Source: Oscillospiraceae bacterium (GTDB lineage: Bacteria > Bacillota > Clostridia > Oscillospirales > Ruminococcaceae). Taken from it: a stretch of DNA of 61,929 nt. How positions within the stretch are numbered: position 1 is the first letter of the stretch; the number at the start of each line of letters is the position of its first letter. The notes below the pieces were generated by a model that made no database searches, was not told where the DNA came from, and saw only the letters and a program-made list of their open reading frames with translations. Below, piece after piece: positions 50,008-58,575 of the stretch. The stretch lies in NCBI GenBank assembly GCA_029007035.1, contig JAQXHC010000046.1:1-61929 (forward strand), written 5' to 3'. A program made the translations under genes and the position numbers.

Positions 50008-51120
50008 ATGTCAGATTTTAACTATGAGGAAGCACTTGAGCCCGACGTAAACATTAAGGTTATCGGTGTCGGCGGCGGCGGCGGAAACGCTGTCAACTGT
50101 ATGGTTGAGTCGGGTGTGAACAATATTGAATATATAGCAGTAAACACCGACGCTAAAGCACTTAACAAGTCAAAGGCAACAACAAGAATTCCGATCGGTG
50201 CAAAGCTTACCAAGGGCAGAGGTGCCGGAAACAAGCCGGAAATCGGTCAGCGCTCGGCTGAGGAGAACCGCGATGAGATTGAAACTCATCTCAAGGGCGC
50301 GGATATGATTTTCATTACAGCCGGTATGGGCGGCGGAACAGGTACAGGCGCAGCTCCCGTTGTTGCTAAAATAGCTCAGGAAATGGGAATCCTCACTGTT
50401 GCTGTTGTTACAAAGCCTTTCCTCTTTGAGAGAGAGCAGAAAATGGCTCAGGCAGAAAAAGGTATTGCCGAGCTTAAAAAATATGTTGATTCGCTTATTG
50501 TTATTCCTAACGAAAGACTCCTCGTTGGTCTTGATAAGCCGCTTACTATGATGCAGTCCTTTGCACTTTCTGATGATGTTCTCAAAACCGGTGTTAAGAG
50601 TATATCTGACCTTATCGTTGAAGAGGGATACATTAACCTTGATTTTGCTGATGTTTCAACGATTATGAAGGGTGCAGGCTATGCTCACATGGCTATTGGT
50701 CACGGTTCGGGCAAGGACAAGGCAAAGGAAGCCGCAAATGCGGTAATTTCAAGTCCGCTGCTTGAAACATCTATTTCCGGTGCGAAAAGACTTCTTATCA
50801 ATATTGCTATGTCTGAGGATATTCTCTCATCCGATGTTGATGCTGCCACAAAGATGATTACCGATACTGCTGCAGAAGGAGTGGAATTCATCTTTGGTAC
50901 TGCGTTTAAGGAGGATATGCAGGACGAAATGTCTATTACAGTTATCGCTGCCGGTTTTGACGACGATACTGCTTCAGACGATGTTCTTGCTGAGGATGTC
51001 GACGACGTTATCCAGATTGACAATCCGCTGATCGATAATCTTGGACTTGGCAACACTCCGAAGCCTGCGTCCAATCAGGACGATGACCTCGAAGCAATAT
51101 TCAAAATGCTTGGCAACTGA
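50008..51120 (+). CDS. ftsZ: Cell division protein FtsZ
   Basis: The tubulin-like GTPase that forms the division ring. 370 residues, with the [15 protein letters not shown] loop, the tubulin signature [14 protein letters not shown], and [15 protein letters not shown] for the synergy residues. The acidic linker and C-terminal peptide [13 protein letters not shown] are intact; the peptide normally binds SepF/FtsA. TAGGAGG is 7-8 nt upstream of the ATG. It has its own promoter and terminator. ftsA is not upstream, in contrast to most Firmicutes. Confidence 0.98.
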   Translation: MSDFNYEEALEPDVNIKVIGVGGGGGNAVNCMVESGVNNIEYIAVNTDAKALNKSKATTRIPIGAKLTKGRGAGNKPEIGQRSAEENRDEIETHLKGADMIFITAGMGGGTGTGAAPVVAKIAQEMGILTVAVVTKPFLFEREQKMAQAEKGIAELKKYVDSLIVIPNERLLVGLDKPLTMMQSFALSDDVLKTGVKSISDLIVEEGYINLDFADVSTIMKGAGYAHMAIGHGSGKDKAKEAANAVISSPLLETSISGAKRLLINIAMSEDILSSDVDAATKMITDTAAEGVEFIFGTAFKEDMQDEMSITVIAAGFDDDTASDDVLAEDVDDVIQIDNPLIDNLGLGNTPKPASNQDDDLEAIFKMLGN

Positions 51121-51125
51121 TTTTA

Positions 51126-51162
51126 AAGCCGGTTTCTTAAAGCGAAACCGGCTTATATTTTT
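51126..51162 (+). terminator. ftsZ terminator
   Basis: AAGCCGGTTTC / GAAACCGGCTT with a 7-nt loop, followed by ATATTTTTAATC. Confidence 0.88.
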
Positions 51163-51247
51163 AATCAATGGTTTGATTATTGGCGAAATAGGGCGCGGAT
51201 TGGTATAAATGCACTAAAATGCGCCTGAAATTTCTACATTTAAATGG

Positions 51248-51276
51248 TTGAAATATATGATTCGATGTGGTATAAT
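51248..51276 (+). promoter_or_regulatory. Promoter of the DivIVA-like gene
   Basis: TTGAAA (51248-51253), 17-bp spacer, TATAAT (51271-51276); about 75 bp before the ATG at 51353. Confidence 0.75.
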
Positions 51277-51352
51277 TTTATTAAAGGCTTAATTTATTTC
51301 CTTGAATTTAACTTTTTACCGCAGCGAAGCTGCAAAGATTGGAGTGTATCAA

Positions 51353-52825
51353 ATGCAAGAACCAACAATATTAAGAACGACTAAAATCGGCGGAGGCTAT
51401 GTCAAAGAGGATGTTATGCAGTACCTTGACGAGCTGAATTCCAAGATTGTTTCACTTGAGGATGAACTGAAAAAAGCTCAGGAAACAGGTCCTGCTGATC
51501 CGCAGGAGATTGTTAAATACAGAAATCAGGTTGATAATCTTCAGGAAAAGCTCAATGCTTCCAATAATGCACTCAGGTCTGCCAAGGCCGAGCTTGATGC
51601 TGCAAAAAAACAGCACGAGGAAGACCAGAAGCTTATAAATCAGCTTAAAGCCGGCGGTGCAAAGGCTGCTCCCGCAGGCGTTGCACCTGCTGCAAATTCG
51701 GCTGAGCTTACAGCTGCGAAGAATGAAATAGAACGTCTCAGAAAGCTCCTTTCTGTAAATGAACAGAAGCTTGCCGAGGCTCAGAAGAAAGCTGCCGCTG
51801 CTCCGACAGCCGCACCAAATGCTGCTCCTGCCGCTGATACTGCAGCTAAGGATGCTGAAATCGCTAAGATTAAGGCGGAAATCGATAAAATTACAGGCGA
51901 ACTGACTGCCAAGAGCAGTGAGCTTGCTGCAAAGACGCGCGAATCTGCTGAAAAGGATAACAAGATTACTCAGCTCAGCAAGGAGGTTCAGGATAAGGCT
52001 GCTGATATTGCCCGTAAGGACGCTGAAATCACCAAGCTCAACAATGAGATCAGCGATTTGAAGGAAAATGCTGAATCATCAGGACTTATTCCGTCATCGC
52101 TTGATATGGGCGCACTCTTTACTGAAGCTCAGAAAACTGCAAACAAGATTACTATTGAAGCTCGTCATGCTGCCGATAAGGTTACCAAGGAGGCAAACGA
52201 GGAGGCAGTAAAGATCGTCAATGGTGCTAATGCCGAAGCTGCAAAAACTATCGAAAGTGCTAATACTACTGCTGCTGCATGCATTCAGGAGGCAAATGAT
52301 CAGGCTAAAGAGACAGTTAAACAGGCTAATCTCCATGCTGAAAAGGTTAACCAGATGTCTGAAACTGTCCGCAAGACTCTCCTCAACGAGATTGAGAGCG
52401 TTAATTCTAAATTCAACGATATTTCGTCGCTCCTCAGCCGTATGAGTACTCAGGCAACAGAGCGTATGAGCGAGGCTCAGCTTGTTATCGGCGAGGCACG
52501 TAAAGCTGTAGATTCGGGTGCCGGAGAGGTTAAGATCTCAAATGCTCCGAGTGCAAGTTTCGAAGCTAAAAAAGCTCCGCAGGCTGCTGCTCCGAGTGTG
52601 AACAGTTCACCTTCCGCTGCTTCATCTTATCAATCTGCAATGAAAAATTCTCAGCCTGTTCACCAGGCTCAGCCGCAGGCAGCTCCAAAGCCGGCATATA
52701 ATCAGTCTCACTTACAGGAAAATAAGTCTCCTAAAAAGGCTGCAAGCTTTAATTTCGATATGTCCGAGCTTTTGAAAGCTGCTGAAGAAGAGGCAGCAAA
52801 AGAGTCAGCTAATCCGGAAGAATAA
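51353..52825 (+). CDS. DivIVA-like coiled-coil protein
   Basis: A 490-residue protein. The N-terminus, ILRTTKIGGGYVKEDVMQYL-DELNSKI, resembles the lipid-binding crossed loop of DivIVA (GYxxxxVxxFL). A long coiled coil follows, broken by Ala/Pro-rich stretches (APTAAPNAAPAADTAAK). A second Ala-rich heptad block near 270-350 (AHAADKVTKEANEEAVKIVN) and a Pro/Ala/Gln-rich tail end in a DMSELLKAAEEEAAKE helix. It is located directly after ftsZ, like sepF-divIVA in other species. A role in polar or septal organisation is inference. GGAG is 8 nt upstream of the ATG. Confidence 0.65.
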   Translation: MQEPTILRTTKIGGGYVKEDVMQYLDELNSKIVSLEDELKKAQETGPADPQEIVKYRNQVDNLQEKLNASNNALRSAKAELDAAKKQHEEDQKLINQLKAGGAKAAPAGVAPAANSAELTAAKNEIERLRKLLSVNEQKLAEAQKKAAAAPTAAPNAAPAADTAAKDAEIAKIKAEIDKITGELTAKSSELAAKTRESAEKDNKITQLSKEVQDKAADIARKDAEITKLNNEISDLKENAESSGLIPSSLDMGALFTEAQKTANKITIEARHAADKVTKEANEEAVKIVNGANAEAAKTIESANTTAAACIQEANDQAKETVKQANLHAEKVNQMSETVRKTLLNEIESVNSKFNDISSLLSRMSTQATERMSEAQLVIGEARKAVDSGAGEVKISNAPSASFEAKKAPQAAAPSVNSSPSAASSYQSAMKNSQPVHQAQPQAAPKPAYNQSHLQENKSPKKAASFNFDMSELLKAAEEEAAKESANPEE

Positions 52826-52899
52826 TTCGCTTCAATATCTGTCCGCGATTCAGTGCGGATCGCGGGCAGACTTTAATTTATATCAGCTTTGGCGTAGTT

Positions 52900-53496
52900 T
52901 TGAAATGTCGGGTGAACAGATTGCTTAGTTTAAGTTTAATTTCAGAGCGTTTCTGTAATACAAATATCAGTGAGCTTGCTGTCGCCGCTAAGAACAGCAA
53001 ATCTGCTGCAGCGGTTCTGATTTCACGCTTTTCTCGTCTAATTGAGACAAAGGCCGCGATTTTTGCAGATTCCGCTTCTGAACGTGATGATCTGGCTCAG
53101 GAGGGGATTATGGGATTGCTCAGCGCTGTCAATTCATTTGACCCGACGCGCGGGGTGAAATTTTCCACCTTTGCTGAGATTTGTGTAGTTAACAGAATGA
53201 AAACCTTTGTCGCCCGAAGAATGCGCTGTACGGGCAATCTTGACGATGACGGAGATATCGAATCTGTTTCCGATTATGAGACTCCCGAAAGTATTTGTCT
53301 TTACAGAGAGTATTTTTCCGAGCTTATGGACAACATCGGCTCGGTTCTTTCAGATTCGGAAAACAGAGTTTTTTCGCTTTTCCTTGAGGGCCTTTCTTAC
53401 AGGTCGATTGCCGAAAGGCTTGGAATATCAGAAAAATCCGTCGATAATGCTATGCAGAGAGCACGGAAAAAAATCCGTATACTCATTCAGCAGTAA
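52900..53496 (+). CDS. Sigma-70 family RNA polymerase sigma factor (sigma-H-like)
   Basis: A 198-residue protein with region 2 (DLAQEGIMGLLSAVNSFDPT, then RGVKFSTFAEICVVNRMKTF) and region 4 (LSYRSIAERLGISEKSVDNA, then MQRARKKIR). The compact form with no region 1 or 3 and a Sig-H-like region 2 points to a stress or sporulation sigma factor. No ATG is in frame: possible starts are a TTG at 52900 or a GTG at 52912, both with poor ribosome binding sites. An out-of-frame ATG at 52904 opens only a 7-codon frame. Expression may be limited by that start. Confidence 0.85.
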   Translation: MKCRVNRLLSLSLISERFCNTNISELAVAAKNSKSAAAVLISRFSRLIETKAAIFADSASERDDLAQEGIMGLLSAVNSFDPTRGVKFSTFAEICVVNRMKTFVARRMRCTGNLDDDGDIESVSDYETPESICLYREYFSELMDNIGSVLSDSENRVFSLFLEGLSYRSIAERLGISEKSVDNAMQRARKKIRILIQQ

Positions 53497-53510
53497 ATAC
53501 ATAATAATTA

Positions 53511-53580
53511 TGGCCCGGTAGCTTAACTCAAAGAGCGTTGTTTATTCAAAGGTGTTGGTGTGAATCCAACCGTGGTCCAA
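53511..53580 (+). pseudogene. tRNA-like element with a degenerate anticodon arm
   Basis: GGCCCGG-TA then a D arm GCTT/GAGC (53521-53536), and a T arm GTTGG-TGTGAAT-CCAAC (53554-53570) at tRNA spacing. The acceptor halves GGCCCGG and GTGGTCC pair at only about 5 of 7 positions. The segment between the arms, near GTTGTTTATTCAAAGG, does not form a 5-bp anticodon stem. At about 68 nt it is shorter than a tRNA. It may be a decayed tRNA or a tRNA-mimic leader for the zinc-ribbon gene. Confidence 0.4.
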
Positions 53581-53603
53581 ATATTTTAAGCGAGGTATGT
53601 AAA

Positions 53604-53879
53604 ATGTACGAAGACAAGACATTAAAGTGCAAGGAATGTGGATGCGATTTCGTTTTCACAGCAGGCGAGCAGGAATTTTATGCAGAGAAAGGCTTTGTAA
53701 ATGAGCCAAAGAGCTGCAAGGCTTGCCGCGACGCAAGAAAAAATGCTAATAGAAGCGAGAGAGTTATGTATACCGCAACTTGTGCTTCATGCGGCGGCGA
53801 AGCTAAGGTTCCTTTTGAGCCGAAAGAGGGCAGAGCTGTATATTGCAGCGATTGCTTCGCTAAGATGAACGAGGGTTAA
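53604..53879 (+). CDS. Zinc-ribbon domain protein
   Basis: A 91-residue protein with four Cys pairs: CKECGCDFVF (near 9), CKACRDARK (near 38), TCASCGGEA (near 60) and CSDCFAKM (near 82). The pairs should make two zinc-ribbon sites. Similar short proteins occur widely in Clostridia and their role is unknown; nucleic-acid or ribosome binding is plausible. The ATG at 53604 has GAGGT 7 nt upstream. A longer frame runs back into the tRNA-like element but is not a likely start. A terminator follows 15 bp later. Confidence 0.8.
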   Translation: MYEDKTLKCKECGCDFVFTAGEQEFYAEKGFVNEPKSCKACRDARKNANRSERVMYTATCASCGGEAKVPFEPKEGRAVYCSDCFAKMNEG

Positions 53880-53894
53880 TCGATTGCGATCCGG

Positions 53895-53925
53895 AGCACA
53901 GCTTTTGCTGTGCTTTGGGTTTTTA
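53895..53925 (+). terminator. Terminator after the zinc-ribbon gene
   Basis: AGCACAGC-TTTT-GCTGTGCT followed by TTGGGTTTTT. Confidence 0.85.
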
Positions 53926-54078
53926 GGTGCGTGCGGTTGATACGTTTATTGGTCTGTTAGGCGCTTTTTTATTTATTTATCCGATAGAAGCGTCTTGATA
54001 GTGTAATTTTCCGGAATTTGTTGCGGTTTTAGTTATTCATGGATGTGAATATGCACAATAATCAGCAATTTCCGGATT

Positions 54079-54107
54079 TTGAACGGACCTTGATGTATAT
54101 TTATTAT
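54079..54107 (+). promoter_or_regulatory. Promoter of the DUF1858 gene
   Basis: TTGAAC (54079-54084), 17-bp spacer, TATTAT (54102-54107). The rest of the 271-bp spacer after the terminator shows no gene. Confidence 0.55.
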
Positions 54108-54150
54108 TAAAAATCAGATTATATATTTAAAAGTTGAAAGGCGGTCTTTT

Positions 54151-54351
54151 ATGGAAATTACAAAGAATACTATTATCGGTGATATTCTCGACATGGATTT
54201 TGATGCAGCTCCGTATTTCCTTGAAATCGGTATGCATTGTCTCGGATGTCCGTCGTCACGAAGCGAGACGATTGAGGAAGCCTGCGCGGTTCACGGCACT
54301 GACCCGGACGAGCTTGTGGCTAAGCTTAATGCCCATTTTGCTTCAAAATAA
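54151..54351 (+). CDS. DUF1858 domain protein
   Basis: A 66-residue protein with the DUF1858 pattern: TKNTIIGDILDMDFDAAPYF, then LEIGMHCLGCPSSRSETIEE. The CxxCPS pair (C30, C33) suggests metal or redox binding. The domain occurs alone or fused to hybrid-cluster and other redox proteins. Its function is unknown. AAAGGCGG precedes the ATG. It is upstream of the TrmK-Nif3 fusion by 65 bp and could be co-transcribed. Confidence 0.9.
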   Translation: MEITKNTIIGDILDMDFDAAPYFLEIGMHCLGCPSSRSETIEEACAVHGTDPDELVAKLNAHFASK

Positions 54352-54416
54352 TGATAGCATGATTTGCGGCGTGTCATCTTTGGCACGCTGTTGTTTTTGC
54401 ATAGCGAGGTGTAAGT

Positions 54417-55868
54417 ATGCTTGATAACAGACTGAAAATTTGTGCGGAAATGGTCAGCGGAATCGGAATTGTCTGCGATGTGGGGACTGACCATGCCTAT
54501 CTTCCGGCGGAGCTGATTGCGAGCGGAAAATGCAGCAGAGCAATTGCCTCCGATGTTCGGGAAGGTCCGCTTGATGCAGCAAAAAAGACCATTGAACGGT
54601 ACGGAGTTACCGGAAAGGTTGAGCTTATTCTCTCTGACGGACTTGAAAAGGTTTCTATGAAAGGTGTTTCGGACGTTGTAATTGCAGGTATGGGCGGTGA
54701 GACAATTATCGGAATTTTATCTGACTGTGAGGCTGTTTTTGATGAGAATATTTCACTGATTCTTCAGCCGATGACAAAAGCTGACGAGCTCAGGGGCTGG
54801 CTGGGAAGCTACGGATTCCGAATCATTGAAGAACGTGCTGCTGATGATGGAAATCGTGTCTACATAATTATTCACGCTGTTTATGACGGGATAGGTTTTG
54901 CAGTTTCGGAGTTTAAAAATATTCGCGGATTTGTGGACAGAAATGACCCGACAGGCATGAAATATCTTGAAATACAGGCAGAATCTCTGAGAAAAAAAGC
55001 CGATGCTCTTGCAATTTCGGGGCATCAAGAGCTTGCGCTTCATAATCGGGTTATGGCAGAGAATTTGTTGAATGACGACCGAGATTTTGTTTCTTCCGAT
55101 GAAATCTACAGCTTTCTCGATTCACTTTATCCGTTTCAGGCTCAGGAGAGCTGGGATAATTCGGGAATGCTTGTTGATTCAGGCGCACCTGTGAGCACGG
55201 TTTTGCTAACTCTTGATATTGATAAAAACGCCGTAGCTGAAGCTGCCGAATCAGAAGCAGAGCTGATTATTTCGCATCATCCGGTAATTTTTAAGCCGTT
55301 AAGGAATATAAACAGCTTTAGTCCAGTTTACAAAATGATTGAACAAAATATCAGCGCAATTTGTATGCACACAAATCTTGATATTGCGTCGGGAGGAACA
55401 AACGGTGTGATTCTTAAAAAGTTATCGGAAAAAATCGGACTTCTCAATGAACCTGAACCCTTTGAAGACTGTGGAAACGGAAATTTTCTCGGTTACATCT
55501 GCACATCTGAATATCCTGTGGATGCGGCTGAAATGGGCAGGATACTGAAAGATATTTTCGGCTGCAAGTATGTCAGAATGAACAGGCACAACTGCGGTGC
55601 TGTGAGCCGATTTGCATTCTGTTCCGGTTCGGGAGGTTCATCGCTGGAGCTTGCGGAGAGTCTTGGCTGCGATGCGTATATTACAGGCGACGTTAAGCAT
55701 GATGTGTGGATTGATGCAAACAACAGGAATATCGTACTTTATGACTGCGGTCATTTTCACACAGAGAATCTTGTCCTCACAGAACTCAGGCGCGTACTGG
55801 AGGAGCACTTTCCGCAGCTTGAGGTGATTATTGCCGGAAGCTCCGTTGACCCGGTTGTATATATATAA
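54417..55868 (+). CDS. Fusion of tRNA (m1A22) methyltransferase TrmK and Nif3/DUF34 metal protein
   Basis: Residues 1 to about 220 are TrmK: the SAM site VSGIGIVCDVGTDHAYLP, then DVVIAGMGGETIIGIL, followed by LILQPMTKADELRGWL. This domain methylates A22 in the tRNA D-loop. Residues about 225 to 483 are a Nif3-like domain with QESWDNSGMLVDSG, ISHHPVIFKP (H287/H288), ICMHTNLDIASGGTN and YDCGHFHTENLVL, the dinuclear-metal ligands. In B. subtilis these are separate neighbours (yqfN, yqfO). Here they are one reading frame with a short linker. A GCGAGGTG site is 5 nt upstream. Confidence 0.92.
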   Translation: MLDNRLKICAEMVSGIGIVCDVGTDHAYLPAELIASGKCSRAIASDVREGPLDAAKKTIERYGVTGKVELILSDGLEKVSMKGVSDVVIAGMGGETIIGILSDCEAVFDENISLILQPMTKADELRGWLGSYGFRIIEERAADDGNRVYIIIHAVYDGIGFAVSEFKNIRGFVDRNDPTGMKYLEIQAESLRKKADALAISGHQELALHNRVMAENLLNDDRDFVSSDEIYSFLDSLYPFQAQESWDNSGMLVDSGAPVSTVLLTLDIDKNAVAEAAESEAELIISHHPVIFKPLRNINSFSPVYKMIEQNISAICMHTNLDIASGGTNGVILKKLSEKIGLLNEPEPFEDCGNGNFLGYICTSEYPVDAAEMGRILKDIFGCKYVRMNRHNCGAVSRFAFCSGSGGSSLELAESLGCDAYITGDVKHDVWIDANNRNIVLYDCGHFHTENLVLTELRRVLEEHFPQLEVIIAGSSVDPVVYI

Positions 55869-55960
55869 TTTGCACCGCGCAAAAGCATACTAATCGGATC
55901 TGAACCAATTATGCAGGCAGATGTGCGTCAGACACAGCAGCCGTAAATTATGCGGCGATA
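55869..55960 (+). repeat. Interspersed repeat, copy C
   Basis: ACCGCGCA near 55876, then ATGCAGGCAGAT-N27-ATGCGG. The ATGCAGGCAGAT and ATGCGG blocks have exactly the same 27-nt spacing as in copy B at 44761. The intervening sequence differs. It fills the whole gap between the fusion gene and rlmA. Confidence 0.45.
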
Positions 55961-55978
55961 ACGGAAGCAGGTGTTTTT

Positions 55979-56800
55979 TTGAGTATTTATATTTGTCCTA
56001 TATGCCATGAAAAGCTTGGTATATCCGGAAAAAGCTGTGTTTGTCCGAAAGGGCACAGCTTTGATTTCGCGAGGAGCGGATATGTGAATCTTCTTCTCTC
56101 AAAGCACGCAGGCAAGACAAATCATGGTGATAACAAGCTTATGGTCAGAGCACGGAGAAATTTTCTCGATAAAGGCTATTATGAGCCGCTTTGCAGTCAG
56201 CTTTGCAGGCTTGTGACTAAGCTTTCACCTGATGAGCCTGTGATTCTCGATGCAGGCTGCGGCGAGGGATATTATACACTGGCAGCTGCGTCGAGCCTTG
56301 ATAAATCGGGTAAAAGTGCTGATATATACGGAATTGATGTATCCAGAGATGCAGTCGATTATGCTGCGAGACGAAGCAGTACTATAAACTACGCAGTTGC
56401 AAGCGTTTTTCATATTCCGGTTGCCGACTGTTCCTGTGATATGCTTATAACGTTGTTTGCGCCGTATAGCGGTGAAGAGTATCGCCGTGTTCTGAAAAAA
56501 GGCGGCGTTATGATTATGGGAATTCCATCGGAGAATCATCTGTGGGAGCTGAAAAAGGCGGTTTACGACGTTCCGTATAAGAATGAGGTCAGACCTTATG
56601 AACTGGACGGATTTTCGTTCGCAGGCAGCCGGAGAGTAAGCTATAAAATGAAGCTTACTTCTAACGAGGACATACTCAGCCTTTTTTCCATGACCCCATA
56701 TTACTACAAGACGGGCAAGGACGGTCCGGAAAGACTCAGCAGATATGAAACGCTTGAAACACAGGCAGATTTCGAGCTTCTTGTCTATCACAAGATTTGA
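55979..56800 (+). CDS. rlmA: 23S rRNA (guanine-N1) methyltransferase, RlmA family
   Basis: A 273-residue protein with an N-terminal zinc finger (CPIC at 6-9, C22, H26 in CPKGHSFDFARSGYVNLL) and a SAM-binding Rossmann fold (VILDAGCGEGYYTLAA). RlmA methylates G745 or G748 in domain II of 23S rRNA. The N-terminal signature YVNLL is diagnostic. The start is a TTG at 55979 with AGGTG upstream. It is followed 14 bp later by rqcH. The rRNA position cannot be read from the sequence. Confidence 0.88.
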   Translation: MSIYICPICHEKLGISGKSCVCPKGHSFDFARSGYVNLLLSKHAGKTNHGDNKLMVRARRNFLDKGYYEPLCSQLCRLVTKLSPDEPVILDAGCGEGYYTLAAASSLDKSGKSADIYGIDVSRDAVDYAARRSSTINYAVASVFHIPVADCSCDMLITLFAPYSGEEYRRVLKKGGVMIMGIPSENHLWELKKAVYDVPYKNEVRPYELDGFSFAGSRRVSYKMKLTSNEDILSLFSMTPYYYKTGKDGPERLSRYETLETQADFELLVYHKI

Positions 56801-56814
56801 AAGGATTGATTTAA

Positions 56815-58575
56815 TTGGCACTTGACGGAGCATTTCTCTATGCAATTAAAAACGAACTAACTCCTCTGATAGGCGGACGAGTTGAAAAAATACATCAGCC
56901 GTCAAGAGAGGAACTTATTATATCCATACGGACGCGTCAGGGCGGAAAAAAGCTTTATATATCAGCAAATGCGGGCAGTGCAAGAATCCATGTTACCGAA
57001 AAGGCAATCGATAATCCGCAGACACCGCCGATGTTTTGTATGCTCATGAGAAAACTGCTCGGCAGCGGAAAGCTTATCGGTATTCGTCAGGAAGGATTGG
57101 AGCGTATTCTTTTTCTCGACTTTGAATGTGTAAACGAACTTGGTGATATGGTGACGATAACGCTTGCCTGCGAGATTATGGGGCGTTGCTCAAATCTCAT
57201 CGTTATCAGCAGCGAGGGGAAAATTATCGACAGTATAAAGCGTGTGGACGGCGAAATGTCGCGTGAACGTCCTGTTCTTCCCGGAATGAGGTATACCATG
57301 CCGCCCCGTGATAACAGGCTGAACTTTCTTACCTGCACGTCCGGAGAGATTACCGTTCTGCTTTCAGAGCATGAGGGAATGGAACTGTCAAAGGCATTGA
57401 TTCGCTGCTTCGAGGGAATATCTCCGGTTCTTGCCCGTGAATGGACGTTTATTGCAGGCAGGGGAGAGCATATTGAATGCGGCAAGATGACAGATGACAC
57501 CCTTGACAGACTGCTTTCTGCAATTGTAAAGACGCGCCATCAGCTCACTGAAATGGATTGCTGCTTTACTTCAGCAGCGGCACAGGACGGAATGTTAAAG
57601 GACTTTTCGTTTATTCACCTTTCGCAGTATGGAACACTGATGGTCACAAAGGAGCATCAGTCTGCATCTGCGCTTCTGGACTATTTTTACAGCGAACGTG
57701 ATCGTGCCGCGAGGACGAAACAGCGAGCTAATGACCTTTTCAAGCTGCTGATGAATCTCAACGACCGGATTTCGCGCCGGCTTGCCAATCAGCGTGAGGA
57801 ACTTTCGGAATGTGCGGGACGGGAGTATTTCAAGCTCTGCGGCGATCTGATTTCAGCGAATATGTATAAAATAAGCAAGGGCGACAGTTGTATCATTGCG
57901 GAAAATTTTTATGAAGAGGGGAGTCCGAGTGTTGAAATAAAGCTTGATACTATGAAAACACCCTCCCAGAATGCTCAGCATTATTACAGTGAGTATAAGA
58001 AAGCTGCCACTGCTGAGGAAAAGCTGACTGTTCAGATCAGAAACGGCGAGGAAGAACTGAGATATATTGAGAGCGTTTTCGACTCGCTGACAAGAGCAAG
58101 CTCCGAAAATGATATCGTGCAGCTCAGGCTTGAACTGGCGGAACAGGGTTATATTCACCGCACGCAGCAGAAAGGAAAGCCGCCGAAAGCACTTCCTCCG
58201 GTGGAATACCGCTCTTCCGACGGATTCACGATTCTTGTGGGACGCAACAACGTACAAAACGACAGATTATCCCTCAAGCTTGCGGAAAAAAACGATATCT
58301 GGCTTCATACACAGTTGATAACAGGTTCGCATGTTCTGATTCTTACCGAGGGCGAGATCCCTCCGGACAGGACAATTGAGGAAGCAGCGGTTATTGCAGC
58401 AGTGAACAGCAGCGGACGTGGTTCCGGACAGGTTCCTGTAGACTACTGCCTTGCGAAATATGTGAGGAAACCGAACGGTGCCAAACCGGGAAAAGTTATT
58501 TTCACCAATTACAAAACTGCGTTTGTCAAGCCCGATATTGAGCTTGAAGAGCGGTTGAGGGTCAGCAGCGTATGA
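56815..58575 (+). CDS. rqcH: Ribosome-quality-control protein RqcH (NFACT family)
   Basis: The 586-residue protein has the NFACT-N domain (MALDGAFLYAIKNEL; GGRVEKIHQPSREEL), two HhH and a coiled-coil region (about 300-430), and the NFACT-R domain (DGFTILVGRNNVQNDRLSLK, then NDIWLHTQLITGSHVLI). It binds stalled 50S subunits and recruits tRNA-Ala to add C-terminal alanine tails. The start is a TTG at 56815 with AAAGGA upstream. Its stop overlaps the next ATG by 4 bases (ATGA). Confidence 0.93.
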   Translation: MALDGAFLYAIKNELTPLIGGRVEKIHQPSREELIISIRTRQGGKKLYISANAGSARIHVTEKAIDNPQTPPMFCMLMRKLLGSGKLIGIRQEGLERILFLDFECVNELGDMVTITLACEIMGRCSNLIVISSEGKIIDSIKRVDGEMSRERPVLPGMRYTMPPRDNRLNFLTCTSGEITVLLSEHEGMELSKALIRCFEGISPVLAREWTFIAGRGEHIECGKMTDDTLDRLLSAIVKTRHQLTEMDCCFTSAAAQDGMLKDFSFIHLSQYGTLMVTKEHQSASALLDYFYSERDRAARTKQRANDLFKLLMNLNDRISRRLANQREELSECAGREYFKLCGDLISANMYKISKGDSCIIAENFYEEGSPSVEIKLDTMKTPSQNAQHYYSEYKKAATAEEKLTVQIRNGEEELRYIESVFDSLTRASSENDIVQLRLELAEQGYIHRTQQKGKPPKALPPVEYRSSDGFTILVGRNNVQNDRLSLKLAEKNDIWLHTQLITGSHVLILTEGEIPPDRTIEEAAVIAAVNSSGRGSGQVPVDYCLAKYVRKPNGAKPGKVIFTNYKTAFVKPDIELEERLRVSSV

